In this document: in pieces, positions 25,990 through 34,904 of the stretch
Layout: each line of letters opens with the position of its first letter
Position numbering within the stretch: position 1 is the first letter of the stretch
DNA from: Desulfamplus sp964425195
GTDB taxonomy: Bacteria; Desulfobacterota; Desulfobacteria; Desulfobacterales; Desulfobacteraceae
DNA length: 64,000 bases
Direction of reading: 5' to 3'
Assembly: GCA_964425195.1 (NCBI GenBank)
Contig: CAYRLG010000003.1
Coordinates: 137,511-201,510 of the forward strand
Position numbers and translations under genes: made by a program
The notes under the pieces: model-generated
The model's database searches: none
What the model was told of the DNA's origin: nothing
The model's input: the letters and a program-made list of their open reading frames with translations, nothing else

Positions 25990-27255
25990 ATGAAATATAC
26001 TACATTAAACTTTAATCCAAATCAGATAAAAACCCCCTGCTTTGTTGTTGATGAATCTCTGCTTGAGAAAAATCTTGATACACTTGCATCAGTAAAAGAG
26101 CATACAGGCTGCAAGATTCTGCTTGCATTAAAATGCTTCTCAATGTTCAGGGTGTTTCCACTTATCCGGCAGTATTTAGACGGAGTGTGTGCAAGCTCTC
26201 CACATGAGGCAAGACTTGGGCGTGAGGAGTTTTGTAAAGAGGTACACACCTTTGCTGCTGCGTACTCTGAACATGATATTCTTGATCTATGCGAAACTAC
26301 AGACCATTTAGTTTTTAACTCATTTGGTCAGTTTGAGAGGTTCAAGCCTTTGGTTAAGAGGAGAGCAGAAGAGCTTGGAAGAAGAATAGAGCTTGGTATT
26401 AGAATAAATCCTGAGCATTCTGAAGGTGCGGTGCGAATTTATGATCCATGCGCCCCGGGTTCAAGGCTTGGGGTTAAATATGACAACTTTGTTAAGGCTA
26501 TAAATAACAACAAAGATATTCTTGGCAAAATTTCAGGAATGCACTGGCATAATCTTTGCGAGCAGGATGCAGACTGTTTGGAGAGGACGGTAAAGGCTGT
26601 AGAGTCCAAATTTGGCGAGTTTATTCCAAAGATGAGATATATCAACTTTGGAGGGGGGCATCATATAACAAGACCCGGATATGACATTAAGCTGCTTGAA
26701 AAAATTATAAACGATTTTCAGCAGAAATGGGGTGTTCAGGTCTATCTTGAACCGGGTGAGGCAGTTGCTTTAAATGCAGGTTTTTTTGTGGCAGCAATTT
26801 TGGATATTATAACAGAGAACATTATAACCAACCAACCTACTATTGATATTGCAATCATTAATGGTTGTGTTCCTGCACACATGCCTGATGTTTTAGAGAT
26901 GCCGTATCGCCCAAATATTTTAAATTCCAAAAATCCAAATGATCTAACTACCAATCTAAATAAAACAACTGCCAATTCTACTAAATCGTCAACACAGACA
27001 ACTAAACAGTATCTTTACCGAATCGGAGGCTTATCTTGTCTTGCCGGCGATGTTGCCGGAGAGTATGCCTTTAATGAGCCTCTTAATATTGGAGATAAAC
27101 TTGTATTTACAGATATGGCAATCTATTCAATGGTAAAGACAAACACCTTTAACGGAGTTCAGCTTCCATCTATTGCATTGGTCGGAAAAGATGACAAAAC
27201 CGTTGAGATGGTAAGAACATTTGGATATTTGGATTTTAAAAACAGGTTGTCATAA
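25990..27255 (+). CDS. nspC: Carboxynorspermidine decarboxylase
   Basis: PLP enzyme removing CO2 from carboxyspermidine/carboxynorspermidine. The PLP lysine is K48 in LLALKCFSMF; CASSPHEARLGREEF (68-82), MHWHNLCEQ (184-192), GGGHHIT (221-227) and YLEPGEAVALNAG (252-264) are classic family segments, and GLSCLAGD carries the active-site Cys. The protein is 421 residues against about 375-380 for well-known members; residues about 311-339 are an extra N/T/K/S-rich loop before YLYRIGGLSC. It is followed 10 bases later by speB. Confidence 0.94.
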   Translation: MKYTTLNFNPNQIKTPCFVVDESLLEKNLDTLASVKEHTGCKILLALKCFSMFRVFPLIRQYLDGVCASSPHEARLGREEFCKEVHTFAAAYSEHDILDLCETTDHLVFNSFGQFERFKPLVKRRAEELGRRIELGIRINPEHSEGAVRIYDPCAPGSRLGVKYDNFVKAINNNKDILGKISGMHWHNLCEQDADCLERTVKAVESKFGEFIPKMRYINFGGGHHITRPGYDIKLLEKIINDFQQKWGVQVYLEPGEAVALNAGFFVAAILDIITENIITNQPTIDIAIINGCVPAHMPDVLEMPYRPNILNSKNPNDLTTNLNKTTANSTKSSTQTTKQYLYRIGGLSCLAGDVAGEYAFNEPLNIGDKLVFTDMAIYSMVKTNTFNGVQLPSIALVGKDDKTVEMVRTFGYLDFKNRLS

Positions 27256-27265
27256 GGAGTAAAAA

Positions 27266-28327
27266 TTGAACTTTTTAGAATCAGAGCTGTTTAAAGATGG
27301 GAACACAGAAGCAAAATCTCTTTTTCATGTAATTCCAGCACCTATGGAATCTTCGGTATCCTATGGCAACGGCACAGCAGCAGGACCTCGGGCAATTCTT
27401 GAGGCATCAGATCAGCTTGAGGTGTGGGACAATTTTCAGGCATCAAGAGAGGCAGAATCCTATTTAGAACGTTATGATTCTGTTTTACGTTCAGGTATTT
27501 ATACCGCTTCACCAGTTAATTGCAAAGGTGAGGCTGAAACTGTTGTTGGGCGTATTGAACAGGCTGTCGCAAGAGCACTTTCATTTAATCATATTAATTC
27601 TGAGAAGCGGGTTATATCTGAAGTCAACACAATTCCGGTTCTGCTTGGCGGAGAGCATACTGTTACACTCGGAGCATTGCGGGCATTAAAAAAATATTTT
27701 ATTAAATCATCAGCAAATTGTGATTGTAAAGATTCCAAAACAAATCCTGATTCTAAAAGTTATAGTAGTAACCACAATGATCTATTGGGTAATATTCGAG
27801 AACCATTTGGTATTATTCAAATTGATGCACATGCTGATCTTAGAGAGAGCTATCAGGGAAGGCGTTTAAGCCATGCCTGCGTAATGCGGCGTGCGGTTGA
27901 TGATCTTAATATTCCTCTGTTTCAAATTGGCGTTCGTGCAATCTCTTACGAAGAGGTGGTTTTTAGAATAGAGAAAAATATTTCATTTCTTGATGCTAAA
28001 GATATTTACTTGCACGGAGTTAAAGCTGTTTGCGATTTTGACAATCTCCTGCCAGTTGGTTTCCCTAAAAAGATTTATATAACCTTAGATGTTGACGGGC
28101 TTGATCCCTCCGTGATTCGTGCAACCGGCACACCAGTTCCGGGAGGGCTTGGCTGGTATGATACTTTAACTCTGCTTGAAAAAATTATTTCAGAAAGAGA
28201 TGTGGTAGGTTTTGATCTTGTTGAGCTTGCTCCAGTTGAGGGAGATCATGCTTCAGATTTTGCGGCTGCACAACTTATCTATTCTGTTATGGGAATGGTT
28301 AAGAAAAGGCAGACGCTGAAACCTTGA
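27266..28327 (+). CDS. speB: Agmatinase
   Basis: Ureohydrolase that turns agmatine into putrescine and urea, using two Mn ions. Starts at TTG 27266 with AAGGAG upstream. The metal ligands are visible: H131 in LLGGEHT, D187-x-H189-x-D191 in IDAHAD, and the DVDGLDPS block around residue 270. The protein is 353 residues against about 305 for typical members; residues about 148-178 form an extra Ser/Asn/Lys-rich segment with two Cys just before the DAHAD strand. It is the last gene of the operon and closes the SpeA-SpeB route to putrescine. Confidence 0.93.
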   Translation: MNFLESELFKDGNTEAKSLFHVIPAPMESSVSYGNGTAAGPRAILEASDQLEVWDNFQASREAESYLERYDSVLRSGIYTASPVNCKGEAETVVGRIEQAVARALSFNHINSEKRVISEVNTIPVLLGGEHTVTLGALRALKKYFIKSSANCDCKDSKTNPDSKSYSSNHNDLLGNIREPFGIIQIDAHADLRESYQGRRLSHACVMRRAVDDLNIPLFQIGVRAISYEEVVFRIEKNISFLDAKDIYLHGVKAVCDFDNLLPVGFPKKIYITLDVDGLDPSVIRATGTPVPGGLGWYDTLTLLEKIISERDVVGFDLVELAPVEGDHASDFAAAQLIYSVMGMVKKRQTLKP

Positions 28328-28465
28328 GAGAACATTAGTGCATGTTCCATGTTTGCGTCCATTACCTGTTCCATCTTTAGGTACTGAGATGTCGAATTAA
28401 GTTTAATTTTGTCGAGTAAGGTTACTTTATAAATTAAAAGTGAGGTTATTATTGGTTATACAATT

Positions 28466-30076
28466 ATGAAGACAACGACATCAAAACTTATTATCTTACT
28501 ATCCATATTCTTTGTAGTATTTGGAAACATATCTTTTTTCTCAAATGTTATTGAAATCTATCCTGTTACCTCAAAAAACCTCCCTTTTTTGATCTCATTA
28601 GCAGTTGTACTGACATTAGTTATTATTTTTCTTCTTTCTCTTGTCTGCTATAAGCATACGACCAAGCCGATTTTGATTCTTTTGCTTTTAATATCTTCTT
28701 TCACCAGCTATTTTATGGACAGCTATAATGTGGTTATAGATCACACAATGATTCAAAATATTGTTCAAACAGATATGGCTGAATCGATAGACCTGATGAG
28801 TCTAAAAATGGCTGTATATTTTTTTCTATTGGGTATCATTCCGTCAACATTAGTTTATAAGGCTGATATTGTATATAACACGTTTAAAAAGGAGTTTATT
28901 TCAAGATTAAAGCTCTCTTTAATCTCTCTTCTCTTTATTGGTGCTGTTATTTTAATTTTTGGTAATTTTTATGCATCTTTTTTTAGAGAGCACAAACCTT
29001 TACGGTATTATACAAATCCTACCTACTATATCTATTCAACAGGAAAATATATCAGTAAAATTTACAAAAGCAGCATTACAGTTACTCTTAAGCAGATTGG
29101 TTTAGACGCAAAAATACCTCCAAGCGATATAAAAAGAGAGTTGATTATCCTTGTGGTTGGTGAGGCAGCAAGAGCTGATAGATTTTCTATAAACGGGTAT
29201 AACAGAGAGACCAATCCTCTGCTTAAAACAAAAAAAAATCTTATTACATTTTCAGATTTCTGGTCTTGCGGTACATCAACAGCAGTATCTGTTCCATGTA
29301 TGTTTTCAATTTATGGTCAATCTAATTTTACCAATGAGAAAGGAGATTCAACAGAAAACCTTCTTGATATTTTACAACGGGCAGGAGTCAATGTTCTTTG
29401 GAGAGATAACAATTCTGATTCCAAAGGAGTTGCATTGAGGGTTACTTATCAAGACTACAAAACACCTGAAACAAACCCGATATGCGATATTGAGTGCAGA
29501 GATGAAGGAATGCTTTCCAACTTGCAAGAATATATTAATTCGCATAATCAGGGTGATATTTTTATTCTGCTCCACCAGATGGGCAATCATGGACCAGCAT
29601 ATTATAAAAGATATCCGCCTGCTTTTGAAAAATATACCCCTGTCTGTAAGAGCAATCAATTAGAAGATTGTACAAAAGAGGAAATTAATAATGCTTATGA
29701 CAATGCAATATTATACACAGACTACTTTTTATCAAAAGTGATTGATTTTCTTAACACTAATAATGAAAATTTTGAAACAGCAATGTTTTATATAGGAGAT
29801 CATGGGGAGTCTCTTGGTGAAAAAGGTATATATCTTCACGGTCTTCCAAATTTAATTGCACCTGACACGCAGAAACATATCCCATGTATTATCTGGTTTG
29901 GAGATAGCTTTGATAAAGAGGAGGTTAACTTCAACACCCTTAAAGATAAAGTTAATAACAGATATTCTCATGATAATCTCTTGCATACGATATTAGGTTT
30001 GATGGAAATCCAAACATCTGTTTATATAAAAGAGATGGATATTATTGATCATATTGATGATAAAGATGATGATTAG
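28466..30076 (+). CDS. Lipid phosphoethanolamine transferase (EptA/sulfatase family)
   Basis: A 536-residue inner-membrane enzyme of the EptA/MCR superfamily, which moves phosphoethanolamine from phosphatidylethanolamine to lipid A or other envelope glycans. Five N-terminal membrane helices occupy about residues 8-170. The periplasmic alkaline-phosphatase-fold domain has VVGEAARADRFS (230-241), the nucleophile Thr in SCGTSTAVSVPCMFS (267-281), HQMGNHGP and GDHGESLGE metal-binding motifs. A PAP2 phosphatase follows after 14 bases, a familiar pairing in lipid A remodelling. The acceptor cannot be read from sequence. Confidence 0.88.
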   Translation: MKTTTSKLIILLSIFFVVFGNISFFSNVIEIYPVTSKNLPFLISLAVVLTLVIIFLLSLVCYKHTTKPILILLLLISSFTSYFMDSYNVVIDHTMIQNIVQTDMAESIDLMSLKMAVYFFLLGIIPSTLVYKADIVYNTFKKEFISRLKLSLISLLFIGAVILIFGNFYASFFREHKPLRYYTNPTYYIYSTGKYISKIYKSSITVTLKQIGLDAKIPPSDIKRELIILVVGEAARADRFSINGYNRETNPLLKTKKNLITFSDFWSCGTSTAVSVPCMFSIYGQSNFTNEKGDSTENLLDILQRAGVNVLWRDNNSDSKGVALRVTYQDYKTPETNPICDIECRDEGMLSNLQEYINSHNQGDIFILLHQMGNHGPAYYKRYPPAFEKYTPVCKSNQLEDCTKEEINNAYDNAILYTDYFLSKVIDFLNTNNENFETAMFYIGDHGESLGEKGIYLHGLPNLIAPDTQKHIPCIIWFGDSFDKEEVNFNTLKDKVNNRYSHDNLLHTILGLMEIQTSVYIKEMDIIDHIDDKDDD

Positions 30077-30090
30077 CTGGATTAAGAAAA

Positions 30091-30837
30091 ATGACGATTA
30101 ACTCTAACAATACCCAGTACAAACTATGGAACAACCCGTATAAGGCATTTAACAAAAGTTTGCTTAATAAATGGCTGATTATCACATCGATTATTCTTTT
30201 TGCTTCCATGTTTCTATTTGAGATGACAAATATTGATTTAATGATACAGAAATACTTTTATGATTCTAATTTAAATGAATGGATAATTAACCGTAATAAC
30301 GCAGTTTTAAAATTTATTTTTTATGATGGCATTAAGATAGGATTAATTATATTTGCAGCAGCTATTCTAATATCTCTGATTATTTTCAGGAAAAAGCAAT
30401 TTATTCAAGATTATAAAAGAGGTTTGTTAATAGTGGTTATTTCAGCAGTTGCGGTTCCTTCTGTAATCGGTGGGTTAAAAATGGTTACAAATACCCCGTG
30501 CCCTAAAAATATAGTTGATTTTAACGGCTGTTACCCTTACGTAAAAGTATTTGATTCATACCCTTCAGATTTTTATCAAAAGGAAAAGATAGAGTGTTTT
30601 CCAGCAGGTCATGCAAGCGGAGGATTTGCACTTTTATCGCTCTTCTTTGTATTTAAAAGCAGTAAAAATAGAAAATTAGCCTTATTATCATCAATGACTG
30701 TGGGGTGGAGTATGGGGATTTATAAGATGCTAATAGGAGATCATTTTTTCAGCCATACCTTTATTACCATGATATTAGCATGGCTTACTATTTTGATAGC
30801 TGTTAGATTTGTGGTCAGCTATCCTTTTGTAAAATAA
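30091..30837 (+). CDS. PAP2-family membrane phosphatase (lipid A/undecaprenyl-type)
   Basis: A 248-residue integral membrane phosphatase with about six hydrophobic helices. The PAP2 motifs are K-x6-CP in LKMVTNTPCPKN (C where many have R), PAGHASGGF and a GDHFFSHTF block containing the catalytic His. The CP and SHTF variants are common in the LpxE/LpxF-like group that removes lipid A phosphates. It sits directly after the phosphoethanolamine transferase, as in gene pairs where one enzyme removes a phosphate and the other adds phosphoethanolamine. Undecaprenyl-pyrophosphatase activity is an alternative. Confidence 0.8.
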   Translation: MTINSNNTQYKLWNNPYKAFNKSLLNKWLIITSIILFASMFLFEMTNIDLMIQKYFYDSNLNEWIINRNNAVLKFIFYDGIKIGLIIFAAAILISLIIFRKKQFIQDYKRGLLIVVISAVAVPSVIGGLKMVTNTPCPKNIVDFNGCYPYVKVFDSYPSDFYQKEKIECFPAGHASGGFALLSLFFVFKSSKNRKLALLSSMTVGWSMGIYKMLIGDHFFSHTFITMILAWLTILIAVRFVVSYPFVK

Positions 30838-30864
30838 TATAATTTAAATTGATAAGCGGCAATA

Positions 30865-31155
30865 ATGATAGAAAATGAAGCATATAATCCAGTAAATAAA
30901 ACTGAGATGCGTGATGAGCTGGCAATAAAAAGGACTCATTTAGCAAATGAACGGACACTATTGGCATACTTACGAGCAGGAATATCGCTGATATTGGCTG
31001 GAGTAACTTTTATCCATTTCTCTCAAGAGATATGGTTTAAAATTATAGGCATTATCTGTATTCCAGTAGGGGGAATTGTGATATCTGTTGGTATAGTGAG
31101 ATATAAAACAAACAGCAGACATATTGAGTCAATGTGCGCTGAATGCAGGATATAA
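30865..31155 (+). CDS. DUF202/YidH-family small membrane protein
   Basis: A 96-residue protein with the DUF202 signature LAIKRTHLANERTLLAYLRAG (residues 14-34) and two hydrophobic helices (about 33-52 and 58-78). The C-terminal end has a C-x2-C pair. It follows the PAP2 gene by 27 bases and is probably co-transcribed. The family's function is unknown. Confidence 0.82.
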   Translation: MIENEAYNPVNKTEMRDELAIKRTHLANERTLLAYLRAGISLILAGVTFIHFSQEIWFKIIGIICIPVGGIVISVGIVRYKTNSRHIESMCAECRI

Positions 31156-31162
31156 CATATAT

Positions 31163-31528
31163 TGGTAGTCCTGCAATCAGGTTCTGTATAGCATACAGCA
31201 CATGCCGATAGAGATTGTGCTCCACTCCAGAGCTATCTCAACTGCTTACATGAACACCTATAACTTCACGGGTCTTTCTGTCTATAGCTAACCAGATCCA
31301 TTTTTTATTTTTCTTGTTATCTACAAATGATCACATTTCATCGCACTCTACTGTGAGACGACTTTTTTTAACCGCAGCATTTATTTTTTGAGGAATTGCT
31401 TTATATTTGCCGTTTACATAATTTTGCAGCCAACTTTCTGACACTTGTGTTACACGGACTATTCCTGCAGGGGAATGATTCATAATCATTATCAGAAAAA
31501 TCATCATCATTCAAATGCAGGACTACCA
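31163..31528 (-). mobile_element. Decayed IS1-family element with short terminal inverted repeats
   Basis: TGGTAGTCCTGCA at 31163-31175 is repeated inverted at 31516-31528. Between them is a degraded IS1-type transposase read on the minus strand. At 366 bases it is about half of a full IS1, so both the zinc-finger part and the C-terminus have been lost while the ends remain. No target-site duplication is apparent. The stretch from 31156 to 31634 has no intact gene. Confidence 0.7.
31180..31475 (-). pseudogene. IS1-family transposase remnant
   Basis: Minus-strand translation gives AGIVRVTQVSESWLQNYV, then SRLTVECDEM, a TGA at 31333-31331 where Trp is expected, SFVDNKKNKKWIWLAIDRKT, REVIGVHVSS and a second TGA at 31240-31238 where Arg is expected (CGA to TGA), then DSSG. 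After that the match moves to another frame (CCMLYRT against the usual CxxCYTD). The (W)-L-A-I-D-R context is the DDE strand of IS1 transposases. Two nonsense changes, a frameshift and missing ends show it is dead. Confidence 0.75.
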
Positions 31529-31577
31529 TTACTCCGAAGTTGTTCTGATAGTAAAAAACTTGTTTGTGACTCAGACT

Positions 31578-31604
31578 ACCCACCGCCTCTGGCGGTGGGT
31601 TTTA
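31578..31604 (+). terminator. Hairpin terminator between the DUF202 side and amtB
   Basis: ACCCACCGCC (31578-31587), loop TCT, GGCGGTGGGT (31591-31600), followed by TTTACTT on the plus strand. A 10-bp GC-rich stem; it probably stops plus-strand transcription and may serve amtB from the other side. Confidence 0.7.
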
Positions 31605-31634
31605 CTTATTATAATAATAGGGGGGAGTTATTTA

Positions 31635-33044
31635 TCACATCTCAAATGCTCTCTCACCATGAACCGAGCTGTCAAGACCTGTGATTTCATCATCTTTATC
31701 AACTCTTATGCCAGATGTGATAGCACGTGTGATATATACTACAACCAGCGTTGCAACTGCACTGTAGGCTGCTGTTGCAACTATAGATACTAACTGTGTC
31801 CATACCTGCCCAGCATTTCCATAAAGAAGACCAGCAGCACCTTCAGTAATAGAGGGATCAGCAAAGATGCCGGTTGCAATTGCTCCCCATATTCCGCATA
31901 CGCCGTGAACACCAAAGGCATCTAAGGAGTCATCATATCCCATTTTACGTTTAAGTATAGATACGCTGAAAAAACCTATTATACCTGCAACCAAACCAAT
32001 AACAAGTGATGATGCAAGGTTTACAAATCCTGATGCCGGAGTTATTGCTACAAGCCCAGCCACAACTCCTGATGCTATTCCAAGCAGAGTCGGTTTTTTA
32101 GTATGAAACCACTCGATGAGCATCCATGCGATTCCACCGGCAGCAGCAGCACTGTTGGTTACAAGAAATGCAGAGGCTGCAACACCGTCAGCAGCAAGCC
32201 TGCTTCCTGCATTAAATCCAAACCACCCAAACCATAATAGACCTGCACCAAGGGCAGTCAATGCAACGCTTGAAGGGAACATAGCTTCAGAACCATAACC
32301 AACTCTTTTCCCTAAAACAAGGGCAAGCACAAGACCAGCAATACCCGCATTTATATGTACAACATTACCGCCTGCATAGTCGAGAGCACCCATCTTAGCC
32401 ATCCAGCCTCCGCCCCATACCCAGTGGGCAACAGGAGCATATACAACAGTTATCCATAGAACAAGAAATATGAGCCATGATGAAAATTTCATTCTATCGA
32501 CTACAGAACCGAGCACTAAAGCCACTGTAATACATGCAAATGTCATCTGAAATACTACAAAAACTAACGTTGGTATTGTGCCTGTTATGCCAGCCGGCGT
32601 AATACCAGAGAGGAGAAAGTGGTCAAATCCTCCTATTATTCCACCCTTATCAGGTCCAAATGCTATTGTGTATCCCCACATTACCCAGACAACGCTTCCT
32701 ACACAATACGCCATGAATGTCATTGCATAAGTGTTCAAAAGGTTTTTATAGCGGGACATACCACCGTAGAAGAGTGCAAGTCCTGCAGGCGTCATAACCA
32801 TAACAAGTGCGGTTGCAACAATAATCCAAGATGTATCGCCAGAGTTTATAGTTGCTACCTCTTCTGCTGCAAAAGCACTCCCTACAGAAAGTATTGAGAG
32901 AAACATTATCAATAGTGCTTTATTTAGAGGTGTTATTCTGTATATCTTTTTTGTCTCTCTAAATAGTCGTCTTATCTTTTCAGGCAAAAAACTGTTTATA
33001 GCTGTTTTTTCATGTTTTGAGTTGTATCTGGTTAGTACATTCAT
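31635..33044 (-). CDS. amtB: Ammonium transporter
   Basis: A 469-residue channel of the Amt/Rh family using ATG 33044 (AAGGAGAGG upstream; the longer frame to 33065 starts on a TTG overlapping that site). A hydrophobic signal-like segment ending SAFAAEE (about residues 42-60) is followed by eleven membrane helices. Family blocks: MTPAGLALFYGGM, FVVFQMTFACIT, the pore region HINAGIAGLVLAL, and the DDSLDAFGVHGVCG block containing the pore histidine region. No glnK/PII gene is adjacent, unlike most amtB loci. A sigma54-type promoter lies upstream, in keeping with nitrogen control. Confidence 0.94.
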   Translation of the reverse strand: MNVLTRYNSKHEKTAINSFLPEKIRRLFRETKKIYRITPLNKALLIMFLSILSVGSAFAAEEVATINSGDTSWIIVATALVMVMTPAGLALFYGGMSRYKNLLNTYAMTFMAYCVGSVVWVMWGYTIAFGPDKGGIIGGFDHFLLSGITPAGITGTIPTLVFVVFQMTFACITVALVLGSVVDRMKFSSWLIFLVLWITVVYAPVAHWVWGGGWMAKMGALDYAGGNVVHINAGIAGLVLALVLGKRVGYGSEAMFPSSVALTALGAGLLWFGWFGFNAGSRLAADGVAASAFLVTNSAAAAGGIAWMLIEWFHTKKPTLLGIASGVVAGLVAITPASGFVNLASSLVIGLVAGIIGFFSVSILKRKMGYDDSLDAFGVHGVCGIWGAIATGIFADPSITEGAAGLLYGNAGQVWTQLVSIVATAAYSAVATLVVVYITRAITSGIRVDKDDEITGLDSSVHGERAFEM

Positions 33045-33137
33045 CTCTTTATACCTCTCCTTCAAATAGTAATTTAAATGATTAATTAATTAAATAGTTG
33101 TTAATTTTTTATGACACTTACTTTTTGAAGGTATATG

Positions 33138-33154
33138 TAGCAAGGATAATACCA
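33138..33154 (-). promoter_or_regulatory. Sigma54 (-24/-12) promoter for amtB
   Basis: The minus strand reads TGGTATTATCCTTGCTA: GG and GC are separated by the required 10 bases and the -12 half is perfect TTGCT. It lies about 95 bases before the amtB ATG. The -24 half (TGGTAT) deviates from TGGCAC. No NtrC-type enhancer was recognised. Confidence 0.6.
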
Positions 33155-33321
33155 GATGCGAAGCTATCTATCTATTTTTAAAGAGTAAATATAAAAAAAC
33201 ATATTAATTACAGGACATTAAAAATTATTTTTTATTAAAAAAATTATGTATAATAGAAATGAGGATTAGATAAAATCCATTTTTGTAAGTTTTAGACCGT
33301 AAAACTACATTATTGAAAATA

Positions 33322-34086
33322 CTACTTGATGGCAATCATTGATGCAAAATTAAACCACTTAAGCCAAACATCCACTGTATTAAATCCTGCCAATTTAATC
33401 CTTTTAATATGTTCCTCAATAGTCTCTGGAATCAATATATTTTCAAGTGCCTCCCTTTTTCTACTTATTTCAAGTTCTGAATACCCATTCTCCAATTTGA
33501 ATTTTTTATAAAAATCTTGCTCAAGCTCAGATATGAGAGTCTCTTTATGGATTATTTTCTCAGTCAACAGAAGAGCACCCCCCTTATTTAAACCATTATA
33601 AATTCCTTTAATAAAATCATCTCTTTTTAACGGTTTAATGAACTGCATAGTAAGATTTACAATAACAACTGATGCGTTTGATATTACAATTTCCTCTGCA
33701 AGAGCCAAAATAAGATCAATATTGTTAGGTTTATCAATGCTGTTATTAATTGGCTTGGAATCAGGAATAGCGTTTTTTTGTTTAAGCCTATTTCTATATT
33801 TCTCAATCATGGGGGCAGAGCTATCAACCGCAACCATTTTATATGGCTTACCTGCAAATTCTTCATCTATTATAAAACCAAGATTGCCATGAGAGCAGCC
33901 CAGATCGTAAATCTTTGTCCCTTTTTTATAAAAATGTGATGTAAGTTGACACTGTCTTTTAAGACTCTCCATATAGAGAGGGACAGAACGTTTAATCATG
34001 TCATCAAACACTGATGTAACTTCTTCGTTAAATTCAAAAGCATCTACAGGATCACTTTTAGATGCAAATATATTATCTTTTCCCAT
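33322..34086 (-). CDS. cmoA: Carboxy-S-adenosylmethionine synthase
   Basis: A 254-residue SAM-dependent enzyme that makes carboxy-SAM from SAM and prephenate for tRNA wobble uridine (cmo5U) synthesis. It shows the family opening DxIFA-x-FxFNEEVTSVFDDMI, the SAM site YDLGCSHGNLG (about residues 60-70), the D-S in VAVDSSAPMI, and VVIVNLTMQFI. Between the SAM acidic loop and the VVIVNLT strand there is an extra Asn/Pro/Ser-rich loop (PINNSIDKPNN, about residue 115). CmoB, the partner, is not in the window. Confidence 0.9.
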   Translation of the reverse strand: MGKDNIFASKSDPVDAFEFNEEVTSVFDDMIKRSVPLYMESLKRQCQLTSHFYKKGTKIYDLGCSHGNLGFIIDEEFAGKPYKMVAVDSSAPMIEKYRNRLKQKNAIPDSKPINNSIDKPNNIDLILALAEEIVISNASVVIVNLTMQFIKPLKRDDFIKGIYNGLNKGGALLLTEKIIHKETLISELEQDFYKKFKLENGYSELEISRKREALENILIPETIEEHIKRIKLAGFNTVDVWLKWFNFASMIAIK

Positions 34087-34137
34087 CTTTTCTCAACTTA
34101 ATGCTCAAATGTAATATTACCGCTTAAATATAAAATT

Positions 34138-34890
34138 TTACCAATCAACAAGATCGTCTAAAATAATCTTAATTGCCTCAAGAGCAGCGATATAGCCAAA
34201 AATACCGCTTATCATCGAGAGGCTTCCCATTGGATTTCTAAGCCTACCACTATCAAAATAGTTATCTTCAAGGATATTAGAGACACTATCTTTTTTTGCA
34301 ATCTCTGTAGAATAGACACAGTGAATACCTCTATCAATTCCCATTCTTCTAAGTCTTTTTCTGACCGATTTTGCTAATGGACACCCTTCTGTTTCTGAAA
34401 TATCACCCGTCTTTATGGCTGTAATATCTTTGCGGCGAGCAGCTCCCATGCTTGAAACTACAGGTATCTCTCTTTTAACTAACTCATATAAAATATTGAC
34501 TTTTGGATTAAGGCTGTCAATTGCGTCAACTACAACATCAGTGCCAGAGCTAAATACGTGGTCAAAATTCTCTTTATGGCAAAGTGTATTAAAACACTCA
34601 ATTTGCATGTCCGGATTTATCTGCTTTAACCGCTCAAAGGCAACATCAACTTTGGGGCGACCAATATTAGACTCTAATGCAAGAAGCTGACGGTTAAAGT
34701 TACTAATGCCAATAGCATCAAAATCAATAATCTGTAACTTACCAATCCCACTTCTTGCAAGTGCTTCAATTGCATGAGAGCCTACAGCTCCAAGTCCTAT
34801 CACAGTAACTATTGACTCTTCAAGTCTATCCATTGCATTTGACCCAAGTAACAGCTCTGTACGTTTAAATTTTTCTCTATTAAATACCAT
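34138..34890 (-). CDS. tcdA: tRNA threonylcarbamoyladenosine dehydratase (ThiF/E1-like)
   Basis: A 250-residue E1-like ATPase that cyclises t6A37 of tRNA to ct6A. The nucleotide site is VIGLGAVGSHAIEALARSGIGKL (residues 30-52), then IIDFDAIGISNFNRQL with the conserved D and R. The C-terminal NPMGSLSMISGIFGYIAALEAI block is typical of TcdA (YgdL). It is slightly shorter than the 268-residue E. coli protein. It lies between cmoA (51 bases downstream) and the UspA gene (14 bases upstream), so two tRNA-modification genes may share a transcript. Confidence 0.9.
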   Translation of the reverse strand: MVFNREKFKRTELLLGSNAMDRLEESIVTVIGLGAVGSHAIEALARSGIGKLQIIDFDAIGISNFNRQLLALESNIGRPKVDVAFERLKQINPDMQIECFNTLCHKENFDHVFSSGTDVVVDAIDSLNPKVNILYELVKREIPVVSSMGAARRKDITAIKTGDISETEGCPLAKSVRKRLRRMGIDRGIHCVYSTEIAKKDSVSNILEDNYFDSGRLRNPMGSLSMISGIFGYIAALEAIKIILDDLVDW

Positions 34891-34904
34891 TAGTTAGCAC
34901 TTGT

